This document shows positions 18,414 to 29,294 of a stretch of DNA of 64,000 nt, in pieces (position 1 is the first letter of the stretch; every line of letters begins with the position of its first letter). Where the stretch lies: contig NZ_VTTL01000002.1 of assembly GCF_008364685.1 (NCBI RefSeq), positions 124,001 through 188,000 of the forward strand, in the 5' to 3' direction. The stretch is from Xanthobacter oligotrophicus (GTDB taxonomy: Bacteria; Pseudomonadota; Alphaproteobacteria; Rhizobiales; Xanthobacteraceae). The position numbers were made by a program, and so were the translations under genes. The notes below the pieces were generated by a model. The model was not told the origin of the DNA, made no database searches, and saw only the letters and a program-made list of their open reading frames with translations.

Positions 18414-18427
18414 CTGCAATTTTGCAG
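18414..18427. promoter_or_regulatory. Candidate LysR operator upstream of the GMC oxidoreductase
   Basis: CTGCAATTTTGCAG is a palindrome with 6-bp arms and a 2-bp centre, in the gap between the divergent lysR and GMC genes. A related half-site, TGCAAATCTGCAAG, follows near 18451. Together they look like recognition and activation sites of a LysR protein. Confidence 0.45.
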
Positions 18428-18508
18428 AATGGATCCGACTTTATCGGCCTTGAGTGCAAATCTGCAAGCTGGGATCAAGGCAAAACCCAGCGCGAGGAGG
18501 AACGCCAG

Positions 18509-20179
18509 ATGCAGCGCCAGAACGAGCCGGCCGCCGAACGGCTGGAGGGGGATTACGACTATATCGTCGTGGGCGCCGGCACCGCCGGCTGCATCGTCGC
18601 CAACCGTCTGTCGGCGGATGCGCGCAAGCGCGTGCTGATCCTCGAAGCCGGCGGCAACGACAACTGGATCTGGTTCCACATTCCGGTGGGCTACCTGTTC
18701 GCCATCGGCAATCCGCGCGCGGACTGGATGTTCCGGACCGACCCCGAGCCGGGGCTGAACGGGCGGTCCCTGGCCTATCCGCGCGGCAAGGTCATCGGCG
18801 GCTGCTCCGCCATCAACGCCATGATCTCCATGCGCGGCCAGGCGGCGGACTATGACCACTGGCGCCAGCTGGGCCTTGCCGGCTGGGGGTGGGATGATGT
18901 GCTGCCCGCCTTCAAGTCGCTGGAGGACCATTTCCTCGGCGCCAGCGACATTCACGGCACCGGCGGCGGCTGGCGCATCGAGGCGCCGCGCATCGCCTGG
19001 CCGGTACTCGATAAGGTGGCGCAGGCGGCGGGGGAGATGGGCATCCGCTCGGTGCCCGATTTCAACACCGGCGACAACGAGGGCGTCGGCTATTTCCACG
19101 TGAACCAGAAGCGCGGCCGGCGCTGGTCCTCGGCCCGCGGCTTCCTGAAACCCGCCTTGTCCCGCCCCAACCTGCGCCTGGAAACGGGGGTGCTGGTGGA
19201 CCGGCTCGTCATCGAGAACGGCCGGGCGGTGGGGGTGCGCTACATGCAGAACGGCCGGCTGGTGGAGGCCCGCACCCGTGGCGAGGTCATCCTGTCCGCC
19301 GGCTCCATCGGCACCACGCAGGTGCTGCACCGCTCCGGCATCGGCCCCGGCGAATGGCTCTCGGCGCTCGGCATCGAGACCGTGCGCAACCGGCCGGGGG
19401 TGGGCCGAAACCTTCAGGATCATCTGCAGCAGCGGGCCATCTACAAGGTGAACGGCATCCGCACCCTGAACGAAACCTATTATTCCCTGCCCCGCCGCGC
19501 GCTGATGGGGGTCGACTATGCCCTGCGCCGGCGCGGGCCGCTCACCATGGCGCCGTCCCAGCTCGGCATCTTCACCCGCTCCGATCCGAGGCAGGAGCGA
19601 GCCAACATCCAGTTCCACGTGCAGCCGCTCTCGCTCGACAAGTTCGGCGAGCCGCTGCACCGCTTCCCGGCCATCACGGTGGCGGCCTGCAACCTGCGCC
19701 CCACATCGCGCGGCGTGGTGCGGCTCACCTCCATGGCGTTGGACGCCGCCCCGCAGATCGCCCCCAATTATCTCGCCACCGACGAGGACCGGCAGGTGGC
19801 GGCGGACGCCATCCGCGTCACCCGCCGCCTCATGCGCCAGCAGGCCCTTACCCCCTACCGGCCGGAGGAATACCTGCCCGGCCCGACAGTCGGCGAGGAC
19901 GACGCAGCGCTGGCCAAGGCGGCGGGCGATATCGGCACCACCATCTTCCACCCCGTGGGCACGGCGAAGATGGGCCGTCCGGACGACCCCATGGCGGTGG
20001 TGGACGAGCGGCTGCGCTTCTACAGCATCGAGGGGCTGCGCGTCATCGACGCCTCGGTGATGCCCACCATCACCTCGGGCAACACCAACACCCCCACCGC
20101 CATGATCGCCGAGAAGGGCGCACGCCTCGCCATCGAGGATGCGGCGCTGGGCGCATCCTCCGCCAACGCGGCGGCGTGA
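18509..20179 (+). CDS. GMC family FAD-dependent oxidoreductase (alcohol/choline dehydrogenase-like)
   Basis: A 556-aa flavoprotein. The FAD-binding motif VVGAGTAGCIVANRLS is at about residues 18-33. The first GMC signature is PRGKVIGGCSAINAM and the second is GEVILSAGSIGTTQVLHRSGIG. The C-terminal catalytic region reads FHPVGTAKMG and later SGNTNTPTAMIAEKGA, so both active-site His/Asn positions of the family are plausible. GMC enzymes of this type oxidise primary alcohols, choline or polyols; the substrate is not evident. The start at 18509 has GAGGAGG nine bases upstream; the frame extends to 18422 without a site. The divergent LysR gene is its likely regulator. Confidence 0.9.
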   Translation: MQRQNEPAAERLEGDYDYIVVGAGTAGCIVANRLSADARKRVLILEAGGNDNWIWFHIPVGYLFAIGNPRADWMFRTDPEPGLNGRSLAYPRGKVIGGCSAINAMISMRGQAADYDHWRQLGLAGWGWDDVLPAFKSLEDHFLGASDIHGTGGGWRIEAPRIAWPVLDKVAQAAGEMGIRSVPDFNTGDNEGVGYFHVNQKRGRRWSSARGFLKPALSRPNLRLETGVLVDRLVIENGRAVGVRYMQNGRLVEARTRGEVILSAGSIGTTQVLHRSGIGPGEWLSALGIETVRNRPGVGRNLQDHLQQRAIYKVNGIRTLNETYYSLPRRALMGVDYALRRRGPLTMAPSQLGIFTRSDPRQERANIQFHVQPLSLDKFGEPLHRFPAITVAACNLRPTSRGVVRLTSMALDAAPQIAPNYLATDEDRQVAADAIRVTRRLMRQQALTPYRPEEYLPGPTVGEDDAALAKAAGDIGTTIFHPVGTAKMGRPDDPMAVVDERLRFYSIEGLRVIDASVMPTITSGNTNTPTAMIAEKGARLAIEDAALGASSANAAA

Positions 20180-20186
20180 GATCCCC

Positions 20187-21707
20187 TCACGTCCTCAGGG
20201 CGCGGCGGAGCACCTTGCCGGATGGGGTGTGGGGCAGCTCGCGCACGAACACATAGGCGCGCGGGCGCTTGTATTCGGCCAGGTGCCGGGCGGCGTGATG
20301 GGCGAGCGCGTCCGGGTCGCCGGCCGCGCCCTCGTGCAGCACCACGAAGGCGGTGATGACCGAGACCTCGCCGGATTTTGCTTCCGTCACAGCCACTTCG
20401 GCGACGGAGGGATGATCGGCCAGCGCCCGCTCCACCTCCTCCGGCGCCACCCGATAGCCGAATGCATTCATCTGGTCGTCGGAGCGGCCCTCGTACCAAA
20501 GGTAGCCCTCTTCATCGAAGCGGGCGAGGTCCCCGGTAAGGAACCAGTCGCCGCGCATCACCGCCGCCGTCTCCTCCGGCAGGCCCCAATAGCCGAGCAT
20601 CAGGCCGGGATCGGAGCGGTGGACGGCGAGGACGCCCGTCTCCCCCGGCGGCAGCGGCTGGTCGGCCGCATCCGCCGCCGCATCCGGTGGCAGAACGCAC
20701 ACGCGCCGGCCCGCCTGCGGCTTGCCGGGACTGCCGGGGCGCGTGGGAACGCTTGGGCCGGAGGAGATGTAGGTGGAGATCTCGCTCATCCCCAGCGCCT
20801 CGTAGAGCGGGCGGCCGGTGGCCTCGATCCACTCGCGATGCAGGGTCGGCTTCAGCGCCTCTCCGGCGGTAAGCCCATGGCGTAGCGCGGGAAAACGGCT
20901 GGGGGTGACGGACCCGTATTTCAGGATGCGCCGGTAGAGGCCGGGGACGGCGGCGAACAGGGTGGCGCCCGTCGCCTCCAGCAGGTCGGGCCAGGCATCA
21001 AGCGGGCGCTCGCCCAGATGGACGATGCTGGTGGCCCCCGCAGACCATGGGTCCATGAGGCCGGCGCCCAGGGTGTAGGTCCAGTTGAAGGCGCCGGCGT
21101 GGAACAGAAAATCCGTCGATGAAAGCCCGAGCCAGCCCTCCCGCATGGGCCTTCGGCCGAGCACCACGCGCTGGGCATGGGCGACGCCTTTCGGCCGTCC
21201 ACTGGTGCCGGAGGTGTAGACGAGGAAGGCGAGATCGTCCGCCTTCGTATCGGAAACTTCGGCAGGATCGGCTTGTTCGAGTTCGGCGATCTCGCCCCGC
21301 CCGAGCACCCGCGCCGCGCCCGGCTGGGAGGGCATGGCGCCGGAGCCGTCGCCCACCACCAGAAGCGCCCCGGAATCGGCGAGGATGAGGTCCACCTCGT
21401 CCTGGGTGAGCAGGGTGGAGGTGGGGATGGGCGCGAGCCCCGCCGCGATGGCCCCGAAGAACAGCAGCGGGAAGTGGGAGGTGTTGCCCACCCGCAGCAG
21501 CACCCGCGACCCGCGCGGCAGGCCATAAGCGGCAAATCCGCCGGCCATGCGCGCCACCGCCGCGCGCATCTCGCCATAGGTCCAGGTCTCGACGATGCGC
21601 CCCTTGGGGCCCTCCGCCACCAGCAGGGCCGGCTTTGCCGCATCCGCCCCCTGGTCGAGGCAGTAGCGGGCGAGATTGAAGGGGGTGTCGGGCAGGGCGT
21701 CGCTCAT
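20187..21707 (-). CDS. AMP-dependent acyl-CoA synthetase/ligase
   Basis: A 506-aa adenylate-forming enzyme. Motif A3 is YTSGTSGRPKGVAHAQ at about residue 165, motif A5 is LYEALGMSEISTYIS, and A7/A8 is WFLTGDLARFDEEGYLWYEGRSDDQMNAFGYRVAPEEVE. The C-terminal catalytic Lys is in TPSGKVLRRAL. It activates a carboxylic acid to the acyl-AMP and then to the CoA thioester. Overall pattern resembles benzoate-CoA or short-chain acyl-CoA ligases, but the substrate is uncertain. It lies 78 bp downstream of the amidase on the same strand, so an amide could be hydrolysed and the released acid activated; this is inference from order. Confidence 0.88.
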   Translation of the reverse strand: MSDALPDTPFNLARYCLDQGADAAKPALLVAEGPKGRIVETWTYGEMRAAVARMAGGFAAYGLPRGSRVLLRVGNTSHFPLLFFGAIAAGLAPIPTSTLLTQDEVDLILADSGALLVVGDGSGAMPSQPGAARVLGRGEIAELEQADPAEVSDTKADDLAFLVYTSGTSGRPKGVAHAQRVVLGRRPMREGWLGLSSTDFLFHAGAFNWTYTLGAGLMDPWSAGATSIVHLGERPLDAWPDLLEATGATLFAAVPGLYRRILKYGSVTPSRFPALRHGLTAGEALKPTLHREWIEATGRPLYEALGMSEISTYISSGPSVPTRPGSPGKPQAGRRVCVLPPDAAADAADQPLPPGETGVLAVHRSDPGLMLGYWGLPEETAAVMRGDWFLTGDLARFDEEGYLWYEGRSDDQMNAFGYRVAPEEVERALADHPSVAEVAVTEAKSGEVSVITAFVVLHEGAAGDPDALAHHAARHLAEYKRPRAYVFVRELPHTPSGKVLRRALRT

Positions 21708-21785
21708 GGTGCGATCATGGACCAGCTTCAGCCGCGCTGGCCAGATGGCACGCCGCCGCGATGGGGTGGCGCGCCCCTCCTGTGC

Positions 21786-23210
21786 TCAGGCCAACGCGCC
21801 GCAGCCGGGGGGCAGCAGCGTGTGGAAATCGGTGCGGCGCTGATAGGCGTCGCCCGCTTGCAACAGCACCGGCTCGGCATAGGGCCGGCCCACCAGTTGG
21901 AAGGCCGCCGGCAGGCCGTTGGCGGTGAAGCCGCACGGCACCGACAGGCTCGGCAGGCCGAGATAATTGATGCCCCGCGTGAACGCCGCGAGGCGCCCCA
22001 CCACCGCGGCGATATCCTCCGGCGGCCCTGCGGTGGTCTCGGCGATGCTGGGCACCGGCACCGGAAGGGTCGGCATAAGCGCCATGTCCGCGTCGCCCAT
22101 GGTGGCGGCGAGCCAGTCGCGGGTCACGCCGGCGCGCATCATCAGCGCCTCGGCGTAGCGGGTGGCCGGCAAGGCGAGGCCGGGCAGCATGCGGGCGCGC
22201 ACCTGCGGGCTGTAGTCCTGTGGCCGCTCGGTGAGCCAGCGGCGGTGGAGGGTGGACATCTCCACCAGCATCACCACCTGCATCAGCGCGTTCACCAGCG
22301 CCATGTCGGGCGGGCTGGTCTCGACCAGGCGCGCGCCGGCCTCCTTCAGCACGGCGCGGCTGTCGTCCATGAGCACGGCGATCTCCGGCGTCGCCTGCTC
22401 GCGGTAATAGCCGGAGGGCACGGCGATGGTGAGGCCCTTGAGGTCTCCCGTCAGGCCGCCCTCGAAATCGAGGCGCGGGGCCGGCAGGGTGGCGGCATCG
22501 CGCGGGTCGGGCCCGGCAAGGACGGTCATCATGCGCGCCGCGTCGCGGGCGGTGCGGGTGAGCGGGCCGACGGTGTCGAGGCTCGGCGCCAGCGGCATGG
22601 CGCCGTAGAGCGGCACCAGGCCATGGGTGGGCTTCAGGCCCGTCACACCGCACATGGCGGAGGGATGGCGGATGGAGCCGCCGGTGTCCGATCCGAGCGC
22701 CCCCGGAACCATGCGCGCGGCCACCGCCGCCCCCGAGCCGGAGGAGGAGCCCCCGGCCCCATAGGCGGTGTTCCACGGGCTGAGGCCGTGGCCGTAATGG
22801 ATATTGAAGCCTGTGGGCGAGAGCGCGAACTCGGCGAGGTGCAGGGAGCCCAGATCCAGCGCGCCCGATGCATCCAGCCGCTCCAGCACGCTGGCGGTCA
22901 CGTCCGGTACGAAATCCTTGCGGATCAGCGAGCCGCCGGTGGCGACGCGGCCGGCGCGATAGAGCAGGTCCTTGTGGGCCAAGGGCACGCCGGCCAGCGG
23001 CCCCAGCTTTTCGCCCCGCGCCCGAGCGAGATCGACGCCGCGCGCCTGTTCCCGCGCCCGCTCGGGCTCGATCTGCATCACCGCATTGTAGCGCGGCCCG
23101 AGGGTTTCGAGCCGCTTCAGCGCCTCCTCGGCGAGGGCTTCGGACGAGACGGAGCCATCGGCCACGGCGTCGGCCATCTCCACGACGCCGAGGGTGAAAA
23201 AGCCGCTCAT
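21786..23210 (-). CDS. Amidase signature family hydrolase
   Basis: A 474-aa amidase with the Ser-cisSer-Lys triad: Lys80 (VPLAHKDLLY), the Gly/Ser-rich block GAGGSSSGSGAAVAAR around residues 151-166, and nucleophile Ser179 in GSDTGGSIRHPS. It hydrolyses an amide bond in the cytoplasm; the substrate is unknown. The start at 23210 overlaps the stop of the preceding 77-aa gene by 4 bp. A longer upstream frame is Arg-rich and is the shadow of that small gene. The pairing with a small GatC/AtzG-like protein resembles AtzE-AtzG and GatA-GatC complexes. Confidence 0.9.
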   Translation of the reverse strand: MSGFFTLGVVEMADAVADGSVSSEALAEEALKRLETLGPRYNAVMQIEPERAREQARGVDLARARGEKLGPLAGVPLAHKDLLYRAGRVATGGSLIRKDFVPDVTASVLERLDASGALDLGSLHLAEFALSPTGFNIHYGHGLSPWNTAYGAGGSSSGSGAAVAARMVPGALGSDTGGSIRHPSAMCGVTGLKPTHGLVPLYGAMPLAPSLDTVGPLTRTARDAARMMTVLAGPDPRDAATLPAPRLDFEGGLTGDLKGLTIAVPSGYYREQATPEIAVLMDDSRAVLKEAGARLVETSPPDMALVNALMQVVMLVEMSTLHRRWLTERPQDYSPQVRARMLPGLALPATRYAEALMMRAGVTRDWLAATMGDADMALMPTLPVPVPSIAETTAGPPEDIAAVVGRLAAFTRGINYLGLPSLSVPCGFTANGLPAAFQLVGRPYAEPVLLQAGDAYQRRTDFHTLLPPGCGALA

Positions 23211-23440
23211 TCGCCCGCCTCCGTGCCGGTCTTCCGGCCGGCCTTCAGGCCAGCGGCGATCTCGGCGCACAGGGTGGCGAAGCTCCAGGGTGCGGCATCG
23301 AAGGCGAGGCGCTGGTCGGCGCCGGCCGCCACGCGGGCATTGAGATCGCCGGCCAGTGCGGCAACCGCCCGCGCCTCCGTCTCGGTCAGCGTGATGCCGT
23401 TGTCCGCACTCACGCGGGCGGCGATGTCGTCTTGGGTCAT
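23207..23440 (-). CDS. Small GatC/AtzG-like (DUF4089-type) amidase partner
   Basis: A 77-aa mostly helical protein, MTQDDIAARVSADNGITLTETEA..., whose stop overlaps the start of the amidase gene. Size, helical character, and position directly before an amidase match the small accessory subunits AtzG/GatC/DUF4089 that wrap around and stabilise their amidase. The family call rests on context and overall pattern, not on a clear motif. Confidence 0.65.
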   Translation of the reverse strand: MTQDDIAARVSADNGITLTETEARAVAALAGDLNARVAAGADQRLAFDAAPWSFATLCAEIAAGLKAGRKTGTEAGE

Positions 23441-23550
23441 GGGCGGGTTCCGGGGCAGCGTGTGACGGGCGCGGACGGCGCTTCGGGGGGCGGGATTCGC
23501 CGGCGAGTGTAGAGGCTGCGGCCGGCATGGAGAATGCGGCGCGCGCGCCC

Positions 23551-23913
23551 GTGGTGTCTCAGTTCGAAAAGACGCGCGGTCGCCCCCTCTCCCCTTGCGG
23601 GGGAGGGCTGGGGAAGGGGCAGGCCCTCTCCCTTCAGGTGGTCCGCTGGGTGATGGCGCCGGCTTCTGGCCGCGAGGTTATGGGTAGGAACACTTCAGGC
23701 CGTCATGGCCGGGCTTGACCCGGCCATCCACGCGGACGGGCCGGGCGCAAAACTCTGAACGGAGCCCAAGCGGCCCGGCGTGGATGCCCGGGACAAGCCC
23801 GGGCATGACGGCTGGAAAAAAGCCGGGCTGCCCCCTCTCCCGCTTGCGGGGGAGGGCTCGGGAGCGTGCAGGGTCGCAGCAGTGGCGGACGGACGCTCAA
23901 ACTGAGACACCAC
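23551..23913. repeat. Repeat mosaic bounded by an inverted repeat
   Basis: A near-identical 18-bp inverted pair, GTGGTGTCTCAGTTyGA plus one base, lies at 23551-23568 and (complement) 23896-23913. Inside it are two copies of a CCCCCTCTCCC...GGGGGAGGGCT block (near 23583 and 23831) and one copy of the CGTCATG...CATGACG palindromic repeat (23701-23810). The arrangement looks like nested insertion of small non-coding elements. No coding frame is credible. This fills most of the gap between the amidase operon and kdp. Confidence 0.65.
23701..23810. repeat. CGTCATG...CATGACG palindromic dispersed repeat, copy 1
   Basis: This 110-bp element has inverted ends and related inner arms (CGTCATGGCCGGGCTTGACC at the left, GGGACAAGCCCGGGCATGAC at the right). 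The same element recurs at 28421-28530 and 46666-46775, each exactly 110 bp, and in degenerate shorter form at 36908-36998. Similar REP/RPE-type palindromes are frequent in Hyphomicrobiales genomes. Confidence 0.8.
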
Positions 23914-23947
23914 ACTCCCACCGGAACCCCACCCCCCACCCGCGATC

Positions 23948-23964
23948 TTTATGAGATTCCTATG
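23948..23964 (+). promoter_or_regulatory. Candidate KdpE-binding site
   Basis: TTTATGAGATTCCTATG contains two direct half-sites TTTATG and CCTATG spaced 11 bp start to start, one helical turn, as expected for an OmpR-family regulator dimer. It lies about 130 bp upstream of the first small ORF of the kdp cluster, in an otherwise GC-rich gap. Confidence 0.3.
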
Positions 23965-24092
23965 CCGCCGCTGCGGCATCCCTCTCGAATCTTGATCCCG
24001 TTAGGGCCAGCTTCAGACCCGTGAGGCGAGCGCTCCGCCAGCCGGCGCCGCGCCCTCCCCCGAAACACGGAACGGACCGGAAAGCCAAACTC

Positions 24093-24176
24093 ATGCTGGA
24101 CCTTCTGATGCTCGCGCTGGGCCTCGGCTTCTTCGCCGTCGCCATCGGCTACGGCCACCTCTGCGAGCGGCTCTGA
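24093..24176 (+). CDS. 27-aa membrane peptide upstream of kdpF
   Basis: The frame encodes MLDLLMLALGLGFFAVAIGY followed by GHLCERL and a stop. It is a single hydrophobic helix with a short Cys/Glu/Arg tail, very like KdpF in size and topology but distinct in sequence. It is the first reading frame of the kdp cluster, 93 bp before kdpF. I recall similar short helices in front of kdpF in other alphaproteobacteria, but cannot check. It could help assemble or stabilise the Kdp complex, or act as a leader peptide. A perfect 12-bp palindrome, GAAAGATCTTTC, follows at 24179-24190. Confidence 0.6.
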   Translation: MLDLLMLALGLGFFAVAIGYGHLCERL

Positions 24177-24269
24177 GCGAAAGATCTTTCACGCCGAAAA
24201 CCGGGGCGGCCTCTCGCTGCCGCCGGATCAAGTCTTGTGCGCCGACGCGGCGCATCGAGGAGAACTTCC

Positions 24270-24359
24270 ATGGTCTTTGATTATGCGCTCGGCGGTCTCG
24301 TGACCGCGGGGCTCCTCTTCTACCTCACCTTCGCGCTCCTCAATCCCGAGCGGTTCTGA
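24270..24359 (+). CDS. kdpF: K(+)-transporting ATPase subunit F
   Basis: A 29-aa single-helix peptide, [20 protein letters not shown] then FALLNPERF, with the C-terminal -PERF typical of KdpF. It stabilises the KdpABC complex in the inner membrane. GAGGAGAA lies just upstream of the ATG, and kdpA begins 11 bp after its stop. Confidence 0.93.
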   Translation: MVFDYALGGLVTAGLLFYLTFALLNPERF

Positions 24360-24370
24360 GGCATCCTCCC

Positions 24371-26086
24371 ATGACACCCAATGGACTGATCCAGATCGCC
24401 CTGTTCTGCCTCGTCGTGCTTGTGCTGACGCGGCCGCTCGGCGGCTACATGACCCGCGTGTTCGCGGGCGAACGCACGTTGCTCTCACCCGTGTTCGCGC
24501 CGGTGGAAAAGCTCATCTACCGCCTCGGCGGGGTGGATGCGACGCGCGAGCAGCATTGGCTCACCTACACCATCGCCATGCTGCTGTTCCACGTGGGCGG
24601 CTTCCTCCTGCTCTATGCGCTCATGCGGGTGCAGGATCTCCTGCCCTTCAATCCGCAGGGCATGGCGGCGGTGGCCCCCGACCTGGCCTTCAACACGGCC
24701 ATCAGCTTCATCACCAACACCAACTGGCAGAATTACGGTGGTGAAAGCACGATGGGCTACCTCGTGCAGATGCTGGGGCTCACCCACCAGAACTTCCTGT
24801 CCGCCGCCACCGGCATCGTGCTGGGCATGGCGCTGATCCGCGGCTTCTCCCGCGCCTCGGCGCAGACGGTGGGCAATTTCTGGGTGGATATCACCCGCTG
24901 CACCCTCTACGTGCTGCTGCCCATCTGCGTGGTGTTCACCCTATTCCTGGTGTGGCAGGGCATCCCGCAGACGCTGGGCCCCTATGTGGACGCCGCGACC
25001 CTGGAAGGCGGCAAGCAGACCCTTGCGCTGGGCCCTGTGGCTTCGCAGGTGGCCATCAAGATGCTGGGCACCAATGGTGGCGGCTTCTTCAACGCCAATG
25101 CCGCCCACCCGTTCGAGAACCCCACCGCGCTCTCCAACTTCCTGCAGATGGTGTCCATCTTCGCCTTGGGCGCGGCGCTCACCAACGTGTTCGGCCGCAT
25201 GGTGGGCAACGAGAAGCAGGGCTGGGCGATCCTCGCCGCCATGGGCGTGCTGTTCGTCGCCGGCGTCGGCGTGACCTACTGGGCCGAGGCCGCCGGCACG
25301 CCGGCGCTCAACGCGCTGGGTCTTTCCGGCGGCAACATGGAGGGCAAGGAGCTGCGCTTCGGCATCGTCGCCTCCGCTTTGTTCGCGGTGGTCACCACGG
25401 CGGCGTCCTGCGGCGCGGTGAACGCCATGCACGACAGCTTCACGGCGCTCGGCGGCATGATCCCGCTCATCAACATGGAGCTGGGCGAGATCATCGTCGG
25501 CGGTGTTGGCGCAGGCCTCTACGGCATGCTGCTGTTCGTGGTGATCACCATGTTCGTGGCGGGCCTGATGGTGGGCCGCACACCGGAATATGTGGGCAAG
25601 AAGATCGAGGCCAAGGAAGTGAAGATGGCCATGCTCGCCATCCTCATCCTGCCCCTGATGATGCTGGGCTGGACGGCGGTGGCGACAGTATTGCCCTCAG
25701 CTGTTGCCTCCATCGCCAATCCGGGACCGCACGGCTTCTCGGAGATCCTCTACGCCTTCACCTCGGCCACCGCCAACAACGGCTCGGCCTTCGGCGGGCT
25801 CACCGGCAATACCTTCTTCTACAACCTGACGCTCGCCTCCTCCATGTTCGTCGGCCGCTTCCTCATGATCGTGCCGGCCATGGCGCTGGCGGGGGCGCTG
25901 GCGGCGAAGAAGACCGTGCCGGCCTCGGCAGGCACCTTCCCCACCACCGGCGGCCTGTTCGTGGGCCTGCTGGTGGGCGTCATCCTGATCGTGGGGGGGC
26001 TCACCTTCTTCCCGGCCCTGTCGCTGGGTCCCATCGTCGAGCATCTGGCGGCGGCGGGGGGGCAGAGCTTCGGCGCGGGAGGCTGA
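24371..26086 (+). CDS. kdpA: K(+)-transporting ATPase subunit A
   Basis: A 571-aa potassium-channel-like subunit of the Kdp P-type ATPase. The selectivity-filter-type Gly-rich loops are visible, for example [14 protein letters not shown] near residue 118 and [20 protein letters not shown] near residue 232, with about ten membrane segments. It binds and conducts K+ before the ATP-driven step in KdpB. It is part of kdpFABC followed by kdpDE, and expression should respond to K+ limitation through KdpDE. Confidence 0.97.
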   Translation: MTPNGLIQIALFCLVVLVLTRPLGGYMTRVFAGERTLLSPVFAPVEKLIYRLGGVDATREQHWLTYTIAMLLFHVGGFLLLYALMRVQDLLPFNPQGMAAVAPDLAFNTAISFITNTNWQNYGGESTMGYLVQMLGLTHQNFLSAATGIVLGMALIRGFSRASAQTVGNFWVDITRCTLYVLLPICVVFTLFLVWQGIPQTLGPYVDAATLEGGKQTLALGPVASQVAIKMLGTNGGGFFNANAAHPFENPTALSNFLQMVSIFALGAALTNVFGRMVGNEKQGWAILAAMGVLFVAGVGVTYWAEAAGTPALNALGLSGGNMEGKELRFGIVASALFAVVTTAASCGAVNAMHDSFTALGGMIPLINMELGEIIVGGVGAGLYGMLLFVVITMFVAGLMVGRTPEYVGKKIEAKEVKMAMLAILILPLMMLGWTAVATVLPSAVASIANPGPHGFSEILYAFTSATANNGSAFGGLTGNTFFYNLTLASSMFVGRFLMIVPAMALAGALAAKKTVPASAGTFPTTGGLFVGLLVGVILIVGGLTFFPALSLGPIVEHLAAAGGQSFGAGG

Positions 26087-26087
26087 C

Positions 26088-26258
26088 ATGGAGCACCATC
26101 TCCCGCCCGCCCGGCCACGCGCCGGGCGGGAGCCCAAGGCGCGGCGCCTGCCGCTCGCAGCCTCCGAACTCATCCTGATCGTGTCCGTCGCCGCCCTCGT
26201 GCTGGCGGCCGCCATCCAGGCCGTCATCGCGCTGGCGCTGAACATCTCAGCCCACTGA
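26088..26258 (+). CDS. 56-aa single-helix membrane protein between kdpA and kdpB
   Basis: This frame starts one base after the kdpA stop and fills the kdpA-kdpB gap. A Shine-Dalgarno sequence GGAGG lies five bases before its ATG, inside the end of kdpA. The product is a His/Pro/Arg-rich cytosolic segment of about 27 residues and then one hydrophobic helix ([20 protein letters not shown]). E. coli kdpA and kdpB have no gene between them. The good ribosome site, tight spacing and clear topology support translation. Its role is unknown; a Kdp accessory subunit is possible. Confidence 0.6.
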   Translation: MEHHLPPARPRAGREPKARRLPLAASELILIVSVAALVLAAAIQAVIALALNISAH

Positions 26259-26283
26259 TTCCTCTTCCCCCGGGAGTGCCTCC

Positions 26284-28377
<2,094 letters not shown>

Positions 28378-28384
28378 GGACACG

Positions 28385-28580
28385 TTTGGATATTCACAAG
28401 GGCATCACCGCAATCACAATCGTCATGCCCGGGCTTGTCCCGGGCATCCACGCCGAACCGCTTGAAACAGCTTGCGAAAGCTCTTCCCAGCCTCACCGCG
28501 TGGATGGCCGGGTCAAGCCCGGCCATGACGGCGATAAAACGCCTGCGACGGCGCAAGCGCCCATCTCGGCGAATTATCAA
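28385..28580. repeat. Palindromic dispersed repeat, copy 2, inside the kdp operon
   Basis: The 110-bp core (28421-28530) is the CGTCATG...CATGACG palindrome also found at 23701 and 46666. Homology with the 46666 copy extends about 36 bp to the left (GTTTGG-ATTC--AGGGCAT) and about 48 bp to the right (TAAA-CGC, CGCCCATC, GAATT), giving a unit near 196 bp. It occupies nearly the whole 226-bp gap between kdpB and kdpC, which are normally close together, so it was probably inserted into the operon. It could fold as a large hairpin in the kdp mRNA. Confidence 0.8.
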
Positions 28581-28603
28581 AACAGCTCTGAGGACACACG
28601 ACC

Positions 28604-29209
28604 ATGCTGAAAGAACTTCGCCCCGCGCTCGTCGTGCTCATCGCCCTGACGGCGCTCACCGGCCTTGCCTACCCGCTCGCCATGACCGGGGCGGCACAGG
28701 TCCTCTTCCCCCGGCAGGCCAACGGCAGCCTCGTCACCCGCGACGGCGCCGTGATCGGCTCGGCGCTGATCGGCCAGAACTTCACGTCCGAGCGCTATTT
28801 CCACGGCCGGCCCTCGGCCACCACCGACGCCGACCCGGCCGACGCTACCAAGACAGTTCCCGCGCCCTATAATGCGGCGAATTCCATGGGCTCGAACCTC
28901 GGCCCCACCAATCCGGCGCTGGCCGACCGGGTGAAGGCCGACCTTGAGGCCCTCAAGGCCGAAAATCCCCGCGATCCTGTTCCGGTGGACCTCGTGACCA
29001 CCTCCGGCAGCGGGCTCGATCCCCACATCTCACCGGAGGCGGCCCTGTTCCAGGTGCCACGGGTGGCCAAGGCGCGCGGCGTCAACGAAGGCGTGGTGCG
29101 CCGGCTGGTGGAGGAAAATGTGGAGGACCGCACCCTCGGCCTCCTCGGCGAGCCGCGCGTGAACGTGCTCGCCCTGAACCTCGCCCTCGACAAGGCGCGC
29201 CCGCAGTGA
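28604..29209 (+). CDS. kdpC: K(+)-transporting ATPase subunit C
   Basis: A 201-aa subunit with one N-terminal membrane helix ([24 protein letters not shown]), then the family blocks VGQN-like [19 protein letters not shown] and [28 protein letters not shown], and a C-terminal FLLGE-like region ([15 protein letters not shown]). KdpC stabilises ATP binding by KdpB. It is separated from kdpB by a palindromic repeat, so its expression level may differ from kdpAB. Confidence 0.96.
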   Translation: MLKELRPALVVLIALTALTGLAYPLAMTGAAQVLFPRQANGSLVTRDGAVIGSALIGQNFTSERYFHGRPSATTDADPADATKTVPAPYNAANSMGSNLGPTNPALADRVKADLEALKAENPRDPVPVDLVTTSGSGLDPHISPEAALFQVPRVAKARGVNEGVVRRLVEENVEDRTLGLLGEPRVNVLALNLALDKARPQ

Positions 29210-29294
29210 CAGACCGGTAGGCCAAGCCCACGCGGCGCTTGAGCCTGAAGGCAATGGATCCGGGTGGCGCACCGCCCGGATCCCGGAGGAGGCC

